Shown here one piece after another: positions 6,635 through 13,196 of a stretch of DNA of 30,362 nucleotides. The stretch lies in IMG/VR virus record IMGVR_UViG_3300010430_000339, positions 1 to 30,362 of that record; one strand, given 5' to 3'. The stretch comes from a virus. Every line of letters starts with the position of its first letter. Positions within the stretch are counted from its first letter, which is position 1. A model generated the notes under the pieces. The model saw only the letters and a list, made by a program, of their open reading frames with translations. It searched no databases and had not been told where the DNA came from. Both the position numbers and the translations under genes were made by a program.

Positions 6635-7019
6635 GTCCACACTCCTTGTAGTAGCTATCATCATTGTAACTATGATGTGGAAACATTTTGTCATCCATAT
6701 CAGAAACGGATTCGTCCCTTAGTACCCACACCACCCACTTATGTTTTGTTTCTTTAACATAGTGGAGAACGTGTGAGTACAGTTGTGATTGATAATCTTC
6801 TTCCACAACCCGATCTTTAGTATGCACAATGGCATCTATGTAGGCATGTATTGCTGCCCTAATGTGATCTGTGCTGTCCCACTCTCTACCATAGGACTCC
6901 AGATATGCCTGGGCCTCCTCCTTTGTGTATATGGTATCTGGATCTTTGTAATATTTCTTCCAGTTGATGATAAAAGCAGTTGAACTGCTATTTGTCACGA
7001 AGTCTTGTTTTATCTTCAA
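6615..7019 (-). CDS. DFVTNSSS-tagged protein 4
   Basis: With a TTG start at 7019 this is 134 aa, beginning MKIKQDFVTNSSSTAF. GGAGG lies 5 bases upstream. The frame can be read from another TTG at 7031, but that one overlaps the ribosome site. After the tag comes the strand IINWKKYY, helices (EEAQAYLESYG, DHIRAAIHAYIDAIV, YSHVLHYVKE), a strand HKWVVWVL and a His/Tyr-rich tail (MFPHHSYNDDSYYKECGHEF). The His/Cys tail could bind metal. It overlaps tagged protein 5 by 32 bases. The body does not look closely related to the other copies. Function unknown. Confidence 0.75.
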   Translation of the reverse strand: MKIKQDFVTNSSSTAFIINWKKYYKDPDTIYTKEEAQAYLESYGREWDSTDHIRAAIHAYIDAIVHTKDRVVEEDYQSQLYSHVLHYVKETKHKWVVWVLRDESVSDMDDKMFPHHSYNDDSYYKECGHEFPHL

Positions 7020-7404
7020 TGAGTCCTCCAATCTCCTTTACTTTATCAAGGACTTTAGACATTCCGATATTTACTATAATATTGTTACCTTCGTGGGGTA
7101 TATCATACTCTGCTACTGTAAACTTAAGGTCTGTACAAATATCTAACACAACCCACATATAAATTCGACCCTCTTTCCACAAGTGTTCAACTATACATCC
7201 CTTCTGAAGAAGTACTTCAAAGAAATGTGTTATTTTTTTTACATCTAACTCAAGGTCTTGACCTATTGTGTAATGCTCGAATCTATTAAAAATTCCTCCC
7301 TTTTCCAGCATTGACAGATGGTCTTGTATATTAAATTCTGGTGGGAACATAATAACATAACAGGCAGAAGAACTGTTAGTCACAAAGTCAGCTTTTATTT
7401 TCAC
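6988..7404 (-). CDS. DFVTNSSS-tagged protein 5
   Basis: With a GTG start at 7404 this is 138 aa, beginning MKIKADFVTNSSSACY. GGAGGAG lies immediately upstream with 5 bases of spacing. The frame extends to an ATG at 7428, but that would put eight unrelated residues before the tag. The body starts VIMFPPEFNIQDHLSML, has a helical middle, a strand MWVVLDICTDL and ends NIIVNIGMSKVLDKVKEIGGL; this matches tagged protein 2. It is the first tagged gene after the radical SAM and GNAT genes and overlaps the GNAT gene by 17 bases, sharing the same ENKS-stop overlap as tagged protein 3. Function unknown. Confidence 0.75.
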   Translation of the reverse strand: MKIKADFVTNSSSACYVIMFPPEFNIQDHLSMLEKGGIFNRFEHYTIGQDLELDVKKITHFFEVLLQKGCIVEHLWKEGRIYMWVVLDICTDLKFTVAEYDIPHEGNNIIVNIGMSKVLDKVKEIGGLIEDKTRLRDK

Positions 7405-7774
7405 TTCGCTCCTCCGGAAATCTAACAACTACGTGCTCTGTCACTTCAAAGAATCCGTATTTCCCAAACCACTCTTTCAACTCCTCTAAATTCATTCGGC
7501 CATAGGGATTTATTGAGTTGATAATTGCGACTCCTCTCTCATCACAAATTTCAACCAATCGTTTCATCATGACTGTACCATGACCCTTTCCTTCTTTTAC
7601 TGCTTTTATTCTGTGAAAAAAGAATAAAGGGTATGGACACTCCACATCATGTCCTAATAGAAACTCTTTGTGCTTCTCCATGCCAACTACTGAAAGTTCG
7701 CAGATTCCCCTATTGTTAGTGGATATGCAGATAACTTCATCATTAATTATTTCATGAGCTATCTCTGGTTTCAT
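7388..7774 (-). CDS. GNAT-family N-acetyltransferase
   Basis: This 128-aa protein has the GNAT acetyl-CoA-binding segment KEGKGHGTVMMKRLVEIC at about residues 60-77 (Q/RxxGxG/A type). The preceding strand is PLFFFHRIKAV, and the usual C-terminal part follows (GVAIINSINPYG, EWFGKYGFFEVTEHVVVRF). The family transfers an acetyl group to an amine on a small molecule, peptide or protein; the substrate is not evident. Start ATG 7774 has AAGAGGAG 6 bases upstream. It sits between the radical SAM gene and the first tagged gene and overlaps the latter, so acetylation of a tagged protein is a possibility, not a demonstrated one. Confidence 0.8.
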   Translation of the reverse strand: MKPEIAHEIINDEVICISTNNRGICELSVVGMEKHKEFLLGHDVECPYPLFFFHRIKAVKEGKGHGTVMMKRLVEICDERGVAIINSINPYGRMNLEELKEWFGKYGFFEVTEHVVVRFPEERSENKS

Positions 7775-7786
7775 GCTTGACTCCTC

Positions 7787-8788
7787 TTAAAAATCGTATG
7801 GACACCTTTCTTTGTTCTCCTCCAACATTTGTCTGGTTTCCACAAATGCATGACTTAATTTCCATGCATCCTCAATTGACATATCTTTGAGGGATATTCC
7901 ATACTTATCCTTGTCTGCAAATGAGCATGGCATCAACATCATGTCTGGACTTATGTAACATGACATACGAGCAGCCTCACAAGTATCAAGAAACATCTCC
8001 TCCATCTTAGTTAGAGTTGTGGTTTGTGTAATTCGATTGACTAGGCAAGAGTCCATGCCGATTTTGAAGTTTGTGTTATTCTCCAATCTCAGACTAATGA
8101 ACTCTTTCAAATCTTCATTTGTCAATGCCCAGTCTATTAGTTTTTTGCCCCTCCCTTGAGGTTTGAACAATAAGAAAATGACAGCATTTAGTCTGTCTAA
8201 ATTAATCTTTCTATCCCAAACATCCTCACCTTTGAGGATATTTACTGCTTTACCTAGAGATTCTTTAGACAAAAGGAAGTGTAGATTTGTCTTTATATCA
8301 GAATCCATGAGTCTTTGTAAAGCGCCAAATGTGAAATCCTGACCGTAATCTGATACTGCGACAGCCCCACACATCTTTGATATCTCGATGTGTTCGCTTG
8401 TCAGATCTAACCCTGAGGTTGTGTAATTGGGGACAACGACATTTTCCCGAGCATAACCAACAATCTCTCCAAAGTTTTCATGCAGGTTTGGGTCCCCCCT
8501 TCCACCTAGAGCTACCTGATTTGTATAGGTTTTAGATTCATCCATTATCTTCCTGAAGTCCTCAAGTTTCATGTTTGGTTGCTCTTCCCCACCTTGATAG
8601 CAAAACTTACACTTGTTTGGACAATGACCCATAATCCCAATGTCAATTAGATTTGGATAGTCCAGCATGAAAGGATCAGGAAAACCATGTTTTCCAAAGA
8701 TGATCTCTTTACCATTTGCTACATTAAAAATAATTACATACCTACCCGTCTCAACAATTTTCTTCATTCCAACCATTCGTGCAACCAT
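7787..8788 (-). CDS. Radical SAM enzyme with SPASM/twitch-like C-terminal cysteines
   Basis: This 333-aa protein has the radical SAM cluster motif CPNKCKFC at about residues 56-63 (CxxxCxxC), preceded by the strand LIDIGIMGH. A GGRGDPN segment near 95-101 fills the place of the GGEP motif. The C-terminal third has further cysteines (near 247, 269, 276, 287 and 328, including TCEAARMSCYI, MLMPCSF and a final ERCPYDF), and AWKLSHAF resembles SPASM/twitch domains, which hold auxiliary iron-sulfur clusters. Many such enzymes modify peptides or proteins. AGGAGG precedes ATG 8788. It lies upstream of GNAT and four tagged genes in one operon. The substrate is unknown; the tagged proteins are the obvious candidates by position only. 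Confidence 0.85.
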   Translation of the reverse strand: MVARMVGMKKIVETGRYVIIFNVANGKEIIFGKHGFPDPFMLDYPNLIDIGIMGHCPNKCKFCYQGGEEQPNMKLEDFRKIMDESKTYTNQVALGGRGDPNLHENFGEIVGYARENVVVPNYTTSGLDLTSEHIEISKMCGAVAVSDYGQDFTFGALQRLMDSDIKTNLHFLLSKESLGKAVNILKGEDVWDRKINLDRLNAVIFLLFKPQGRGKKLIDWALTNEDLKEFISLRLENNTNFKIGMDSCLVNRITQTTTLTKMEEMFLDTCEAARMSCYISPDMMLMPCSFADKDKYGISLKDMSIEDAWKLSHAFVETRQMLEENKERCPYDF

Positions 8789-8796
8789 CTTCCCTC

Positions 8797-8994
8797 CTAA
8801 TAAAATATATCTGTGGTCAATATCAGCAAAATAAATCCCGATGCTAAAACAAAAATGATACCAACTAAGTAGGCCGCTTTTTCAAGAGTCTTCTTGTAAG
8901 CCCTAATTACTAAATAGAGGCCAAACCAAAATCCACAGATTGATATTAGGAAGAGGATACATCTAGTAATAAGCCAAAGATCAACGTCATACAT
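8797..8994 (-). CDS. Small two-helix membrane protein
   Basis: This 65-aa protein has two hydrophobic helices, about residues 7-30 (LITRCILFLISICGFWFGLY) and 41-62 (AYLVGIIFVLASGFILLIL), linked by a basic loop (RAYKKTLEK). It is likely an inner-membrane protein. AGGGGGGA lies just before ATG 8994. The gap to the radical SAM gene is 8 bases, so it is in the same operon. No family recognised. Confidence 0.7.
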   Translation of the reverse strand: MYDVDLWLITRCILFLISICGFWFGLYLVIRAYKKTLEKAAYLVGIIFVLASGFILLILTTDIFY

Positions 8995-9004
8995 GATTCC
9001 CCCC

Positions 9005-9223
9005 CTAGTGTGTCGATTCTCCTTCCTCCTTGGTTTTCCATCTTACCTTGGCCCCCAATTCCTCGAGAAACATAACACTTGTAATAATTTGTTTTTTTGC
9101 TACAACTCTTAATTCCTCCGTATCTGCTAGGTTTTTGTCAATCATTATTTGACATAATTTTTCAACTGCATTGTGTGGGACGTCTGGAAAAATATCTTCG
9201 TCAATATTATTAATTTTAGTCAT
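9005..9223 (-). CDS. Small acidic/helical protein, first gene of the accessory operon
   Basis: This 72-aa protein (MTKINNIDEDIFPDVPHNAV...) is predominantly helical: AVEKLCQIMIDKNLA, EELRVVAKKQIITSVMFLEELG, ending in a charged tail. TAGGAG lies 6 bases before ATG 9223. It is the promoter-proximal gene of the minus-strand block and begins about 40 bases downstream of the structured RNA candidate at 9260-9364, whose U-run could act as an attenuator for it. No family recognised. Confidence 0.65.
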   Translation of the reverse strand: MTKINNIDEDIFPDVPHNAVEKLCQIMIDKNLADTEELRVVAKKQIITSVMFLEELGAKVRWKTKEEGESTH

Positions 9224-9259
9224 TTAGTTCTCCTATTCAGTTTTTTGTTCCAAAATTCT

Positions 9260-9364
9260 AAAAAAATTCCCGGCTCTTGACAAGGAGGTTAACTGAGGTT
9301 CGTACCGTCTACAGTACATTCCTCATTTGTTTTTGAGATAGGGCCAATCTCAAAGAGCCGGGAA
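9260..9364 (-). ncRNA. Candidate structured RNA with terminator-like end (sRNA or attenuator)
   Basis: On the minus strand a perfect 12-bp stem (9353-9364 with 9267-9278; TTCCCGGCTCTT and its complement) closes a three-way-junction-like fold. One arm is TTTGAGAT/ATCTCAAA with a 7-base loop (9332-9354). The other is TGAGG/CCTCA with an inner GTAC/GTAC helix (9294-9325). A 15-base single-stranded joiner contains CCTCCTT, the complement of a Shine-Dalgarno sequence. The outer stem is followed by seven Ts. No minus-strand gene lies upstream, so it is a free RNA or a leader that ends transcription early before the 72-aa gene. It matches no family I know. Confidence 0.6.
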
Positions 9365-9406
9365 ACTTATGAACAATTAAAAACTACAACCATATCACTT
9401 TAAAAT

Positions 9407-9418
9407 TAATATATATAG
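9407..9418 (+). promoter_or_regulatory. Candidate late promoter, TAATATATATAG
   Basis: The 12-mer TAATATATATAG lies about 90 bases before the first gene of the plus-strand tail operon. The same 12-mer occurs in the same orientation relative to the terminase operon (minus strand, 25038-25049). The shape is like an AT-rich phage late promoter (compare T4 TATAAATA), but the sequence is low in complexity and no -35 box was identified. Confidence 0.35.
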
Positions 9419-9508
9419 TTATTCAACTTATTAATGAATCTGACCATCCCATTTATTACATAGCAAAGAACAAATAATAAATGCCAACTATCCATGGAGA
9501 TAGCGCGA

Positions 9509-10213
9509 ATGATGTTAAGAAGAGTTATCGAGCAACTAACCGCTGGTGGCCCAAGAGCAGGGGTCGGCAGTACAGATGCTTGTACTTGTGAAAACAAGAC
9601 GTGCGAGTTATTTGGGAAGCCAGTTTCCCGACAAGAAAATATATCATGTCCAGTGATGAAGTGTACCTCTTGTGGTCTCTCACTGGTAAGTATTGAGGAT
9701 GTTGGAAGTAGATATGAGCAAAGGATTTTAAATAAAATAATATCCAAAGTTAAAGAGTATGAATCTATTTTTCCTATGGACTGGCCGTATGAGAAGAAAA
9801 AGAGGAAAGTCCTTCGTGTCCCTTATCCGAATGAGCAGGCTGGTATGAAAAAGAAGAATATTTTAGTTGACCTCGACAGAACACTTCACCAGTACTCTAA
9901 GGGTTGGTCAGATGGAACAGTATACGATCCGCCCATAGCAGGGGCACGAGAAGCAATGAATGAGTTAAAAGAAAGGGGATACGAGATTGTAATCTTTTCG
10001 GCAAGGACAGGAAAGTCTAGGCCCGAATGGAAGAAACAAGAGCGAATGGTGAAAGAGTGGCTTATCAAATATGATATTCCATTCGATATGATAACTAGTG
10101 AGAAGTTACCGGCTGAATTTTATATTGATGATAGAGCAGTCAGATTTGAAGGCAACTGGGCTGCGACTTTACAGGTGATAAAACATTTAGAATCAATAAT
10201 ACAGATTGACTAA
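9509..10213 (+). CDS. Zinc-ribbon plus HAD-type phosphatase-like protein
   Basis: This 234-aa protein starts at ATG 9509 (GGAGAT 7 bases upstream); the in-frame ATG at 9494 has no ribosome site. Residues about 25-55 hold six Cys (CTC, C, C, C, C: DACTCENKTCELF and SCPVMKCTSCG), a likely zinc site. From about residue 118 comes a HAD domain: ILVDLDRTLHQYSKGW with the DxD nucleophile/acid pair, IVIFSARTG as motif II, and KLPAEFYIDDRAVRF with the acidic motif IV. Phage HAD proteins of this kind are usually phosphatases acting on nucleotides or nucleic-acid ends; the substrate here is unknown. It opens the tail operon, 12 bases before the tail-tube gene. A separate internal start before the HAD part has only a weak site, so one fused protein is likely. 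Confidence 0.75.
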   Translation: MMLRRVIEQLTAGGPRAGVGSTDACTCENKTCELFGKPVSRQENISCPVMKCTSCGLSLVSIEDVGSRYEQRILNKIISKVKEYESIFPMDWPYEKKKRKVLRVPYPNEQAGMKKKNILVDLDRTLHQYSKGWSDGTVYDPPIAGAREAMNELKERGYEIVIFSARTGKSRPEWKKQERMVKEWLIKYDIPFDMITSEKLPAEFYIDDRAVRFEGNWAATLQVIKHLESIIQID

Positions 10214-10225
10214 GGAGGAATTTCA

Positions 10226-10951
10226 ATGAAATATTCGTTTGCAGAGTTAGGTCAAAATATACTCACCAGACGATTTGGCGGGACGACAGTTGGTGTTGCT
10301 GATCCATACGTCACCGGATATCATTTCGTCTGGTTTGACAAACTCCCGGCCGGTCTACCAGAGTATACTAAAGAGATGAATAGTGGATTGGAGAACCTGA
10401 ATGATATTAGGTATGTACTGGCAGCCTCATGTCTATCAGTTACTCCTCCGGGTGGGACTTTGGCAAAGGTGGAGTTCACCGGTCTAGGTGGAGTCAAGTG
10501 GGCAGTTCCTGGTAACATTGACTATGGAAACACAGTTTCAATTAAGTTTCTTGAGTTCAACAAGACTCCAATCTTAGATATTTTTCACGGTTGGACAAAG
10601 TTAATTCGTGACTACAGAACTGGTGTTACCGCCCTAGTAGATGGAGAAGAGGGTGCTGGCTATACCAAGGCCACTTACGGTTCTTTGATCTATTACTGGA
10701 CTACAGCTCCAGATGCAAAAACAGTTGAATACTTTGCATGCTTTGATGGTTGTTTTCCAGCAAAAGATCCACAAGATCTTTACACCAGTGATGTTGAAAC
10801 TGTTGGAAAACTTGAAGTTGAAATCGAGTTTAACGTTGACTACCAATGGCACGAACCATGGGTAAAGGATAAGATTGTAAATACTTTTGTCCCAACCATT
10901 GAGTCAAGTATATCAACAGTTCAAGGATATGGCGAAAAGGAATCCGGATAA
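10226..10951 (+). CDS. Tail tube protein (gp19-like), probable
   Basis: This 241-aa protein is rich in beta segments: YVTGYHFVWFDKLP, GLGGVKWAVPGNIDYGNTVSIKFLEF, PILDIFHGWTKLIRDYRTGV, SLIYYWTTAPDAKTVEYFACFDGCFP, VETVGKLEVEIEFNVDYQWH. The pattern (a loop, G-rich WxVPxxxD strand, a helix with W and a final strand pair) is that of T4 gp19-type tail tube proteins, which stack as hexamers inside the sheath. AAGGAGG precedes ATG 10226. It leads a run of tail and baseplate genes, supporting the call. No sheath gene is in the window. Confidence 0.6.
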   Translation: MKYSFAELGQNILTRRFGGTTVGVADPYVTGYHFVWFDKLPAGLPEYTKEMNSGLENLNDIRYVLAASCLSVTPPGGTLAKVEFTGLGGVKWAVPGNIDYGNTVSIKFLEFNKTPILDIFHGWTKLIRDYRTGVTALVDGEEGAGYTKATYGSLIYYWTTAPDAKTVEYFACFDGCFPAKDPQDLYTSDVETVGKLEVEIEFNVDYQWHEPWVKDKIVNTFVPTIESSISTVQGYGEKESG

Positions 10952-10969
10952 TAAGTTAGGAGGATAATT

Positions 10970-12187
10970 ATGTTCACCGAAGTAACAAATGTTCAGAATT
11001 CTATTCTTTTCCTTGGTACTGCAAGGGAAACTCTTTCAAATTTGATTGAGCAGACCGAGCTAGAGGGAAAAGAAAGTCTGATGAACCATATTATGAATGA
11101 GGCTTCAGACTTTGAGATTCTCCATGCTATTGTGTATGAAGAATTTCCCTCACCAAATGCTGAGCACGATGTTTTCGATGAAATGATTCTTATGAGTGAG
11201 TTTAAGAATTCAATTCTCGAGAACTATTTACAAGTTTGTGATATGGTAAACGAGGATGTTCTAACTGAGGTTCTACATACCGTAGATACAATTACCCCTT
11301 ACGGTCTCTCGACTGCTCTTCCAATAATTGAACACACGACCAAGACACAGTTTTCATTTGATGAGGCGAAATTTTGGACGAGACTCGAAGGACACTATAA
11401 CTCAGTTCTAGCTGAGCAGGGTGGAGAAGATCCACTCACTGCGGTTAAAGAGATAGACCCTGCTAAGATTAAGAAAGCTATTGCTGCTGTCAGTGCACAA
11501 ATTGCTACATCAAAAGCTAATCTTAAGAAAGCTGGAGAAGATATATTTAAAAGGAAAGAGGCTATAAAAGCTGTTGTAGCAAAGAAAGCTGGTGCTGCAG
11601 ATCCAGCACAGGTAGCAAAAACGCGAGCAGCCCTAGTGAAGGCTAATCAGACAAATCGTAGTCTTATAGCGACGAATAAAGATCTGATTGCCAAACAAAG
11701 TAGCCTCAAACATAGTCTAAGTCTAGCATACCAGAAAGGTAGAAAAGGAGTTGCTACAGGTGCTGCTGCTGCTGGTGCAAAGACTGTGGCTGCCTTGCAA
11801 GCAGTTGGGGCGAAAACCGGTGCTACTGCTGTGGCTACAAAGGTTGCTGCTGCTGGTGGTTATACATTAACACCTGCTGCCGCTGCTGCTGGTGGTGGTG
11901 CTGCTGTTATAATTGGTGGTGCTGCTCTTGCTACTTTATTGGCTTATGCTTCAGTTAAGACTTATAAGAGACTCTTTGGCAAATGGGCAAAGGCGTGTGC
12001 CGGGAAGTCTGGAAAAGAAAAGACTGCCTGTATGAAGGAAGCTAGATCCAAAGCAATACAGGCACAAGTTGCTGATCTACAATCATCGTTGAAAGCTTGT
12101 GCTGATTCGAAAGATCCAAAGAAGTGTTCCAAGGCTGTTGCTGGAAAACTTGGAAAGTTAAAGGGGAAATTCGCAAAACTCAGATAG
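10970..12187 (+). CDS. Ala-rich structural or assembly protein with hydrophobic segment
   Basis: This 405-aa protein has an acidic N-terminal half (residues 1-150, helical). From about 155 to 260 it has Ala/Lys-rich helices (KKAIAAVSAQIATSKANL, KTRAALVKANQ). A low-complexity Ala/Gly region at about 262-320 ends in a hydrophobic helix (AAVIIGGAALATLLAYASV), and a basic C-terminus holds four spaced Cys (CAGKSGKEKTAC, CADSKDPKKC). The GCT/GGT runs at about 11758-11935 encode the low-complexity part. AGGAGG lies before ATG 10970. Position between the tail-tube and gp26-like genes suggests a virion or tail-assembly protein; the membrane-active helix could serve at infection, which is an inference. 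Confidence 0.6.
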   Translation: MFTEVTNVQNSILFLGTARETLSNLIEQTELEGKESLMNHIMNEASDFEILHAIVYEEFPSPNAEHDVFDEMILMSEFKNSILENYLQVCDMVNEDVLTEVLHTVDTITPYGLSTALPIIEHTTKTQFSFDEAKFWTRLEGHYNSVLAEQGGEDPLTAVKEIDPAKIKKAIAAVSAQIATSKANLKKAGEDIFKRKEAIKAVVAKKAGAADPAQVAKTRAALVKANQTNRSLIATNKDLIAKQSSLKHSLSLAYQKGRKGVATGAAAAGAKTVAALQAVGAKTGATAVATKVAAAGGYTLTPAAAAAGGGAAVIIGGAALATLLAYASVKTYKRLFGKWAKACAGKSGKEKTACMKEARSKAIQAQVADLQSSLKACADSKDPKKCSKAVAGKLGKLKGKFAKLR

Positions 12188-12216
12188 TCTATAGAGATTA
12201 AGAAAGGAGATCAAAG

Positions 12217-12999
12217 ATGCCGTTTAAGGGTTTTGGTGTGTCGTATCCTGAATACGAGGTTATCACACCTCAGACGAAAATGTCATTTCATGTGAGATCG
12301 CTGAATGTCTCGGAAGAAGAACGACTTAAAGGAAGTCTGGTCACACCACAAAAAGTTACAGAACATTTAAATAGATGTCTTTTTGATTCAGTTGTCAAGA
12401 AGCCCGAAGCAGTTACTAATTTCAAGTCATTTCTGGCAAATGTGACATTGAAAGATAGAGATGCAATTTTATATGGTCTCTATCACATTACCTATGAAGA
12501 AATAAGAAATTACGATGTTAGATGTCTTGCTTGTAGAAAGATGTTTCCAGTTACGGTTAAGGCTTCTAGTACATTTAGTATTAATATGTACCCGGGTAAT
12601 GACATATTGACAAAAAGAGTTAAAGTTCCACTTCCGATAACTACAGGCGTCTCAGCAATTATCAAACAACCAACACTGAAAGACGAAGAAAGATTAATGA
12701 AGGAACTTTCTGGAATTAGCCTTGACGTAATTACTGAAATGCTAATTCTTGACCAGTTTGAACAGGACGTTCCAGAGGCCAAAGAACCTAAAGTCTACAG
12801 TGAACCACAGGATATGAGAGATGCATATTTATCTCTTCCAGCAAAAGATAAAAGAGCTATCCATGATAGTTATCTGGAGGAGTTTGGCAAATATGGTCTT
12901 GATTTGAAAATGAGAACTAACTGTACATTCTGTGGTCAAGATGAAATTGTTGACGTCGATTTAGTTGACAGCTTTTTTCGGATGGTATTCGGAGCATGA
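12217..12999 (+). CDS. T4 gp26-like baseplate hub assembly / tail chaperone-like protein
   Basis: This 260-aa protein has a Cys pair near residues 103-106 (CLAC) and another near 236-239 (CTFC), flanking a helical core (DERLMKELSGISLDVITEMLILDQF). This matches the layout of the T4-type baseplate protein family (gp26), whose members help assemble the hub. AAAGGAG precedes ATG 12217. The C-terminus (VDLVDSFFRMVFGA) ends six codons after a run TTT TTT CGG, where a +1 shift would continue into the next frame. Location between the tail-tube and gp25 genes fits a tail-assembly role. Confidence 0.55.
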   Translation: MPFKGFGVSYPEYEVITPQTKMSFHVRSLNVSEEERLKGSLVTPQKVTEHLNRCLFDSVVKKPEAVTNFKSFLANVTLKDRDAILYGLYHITYEEIRNYDVRCLACRKMFPVTVKASSTFSINMYPGNDILTKRVKVPLPITTGVSAIIKQPTLKDEERLMKELSGISLDVITEMLILDQFEQDVPEAKEPKVYSEPQDMRDAYLSLPAKDKRAIHDSYLEEFGKYGLDLKMRTNCTFCGQDEIVDVDLVDSFFRMVFGA

Positions 13000-13186
13000 T
13001 CAAATCGCAAATTATCGTAAAACTCTAGCTGAGAACATCTACGCTTGTATGGAAATGAGTGGAATGTCATACTCCGAAGTCGCTGCCATGCCCGTAAAGA
13101 AACTTTTTGACTACCTCAAATGGAAGTCAGACCTTGAGGAAGAGAAAAGAAAGTTGATGAAAGAGGAGGTCAAAAGACTAAAGTAG
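12980..13186 (+). CDS. Probable frameshift extension of the gp26-like protein
   Basis: The +1 frame holds 68 residues from GWYSEHDQ to EEVKRLK. It has no ATG with a ribosome site near its beginning, yet clearly coding-like composition (NYRKTLAENIYACMEMSG, YSEVAAMPVKKLFDYLKW, then a charged helix). The frame overlaps the end of the gp26-like gene, and a +1 slip on TTT at 12976-12978 (to TTC, with CGG as the hungry codon) would fuse them into about 322 residues. Tail chaperones often carry such a C-terminal extension made by frameshifting. The alternative is a separate protein starting at TTG 12965 or ATG 13049, both without a good ribosome site. Confidence 0.55.
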   Translation, partial: GWYSEHDQIANYRKTLAENIYACMEMSGMSYSEVAAMPVKKLFDYLKWKSDLEEEKRKLMKEEVKRLK

Positions 13187-13196
13187 AGGAAAATAG

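Noticed and set aside
1818-7404. Tagged genes as recent nucleotide duplications or a mobile repeat
   Set aside because: Tag codons differ at most synonymous sites and the bodies are divergent, so there is no recent repeat at DNA level.
4722-9306. TTCGTACC shared by the leader at 4722-4729 and the RNA candidate at 9299-9306
   Set aside because: An 8-mer match in 30 kb can occur by chance, and TCGTACC also occurs inside a gene near 5560; flanking bases do not align well.
11750-11935. GCT/GGT-rich run as a microsatellite
   Set aside because: In frame and coding for the Ala/Gly segment of the 405-aa protein, with mixed codons; no sign of non-coding repeat.
12961-12999. -1 frameshift at C TTT TTT
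   Set aside because: The coding-like continuation is in the +1 frame (codons TTT TTC GGA), not -1; -1 slippage leads to a different frame.
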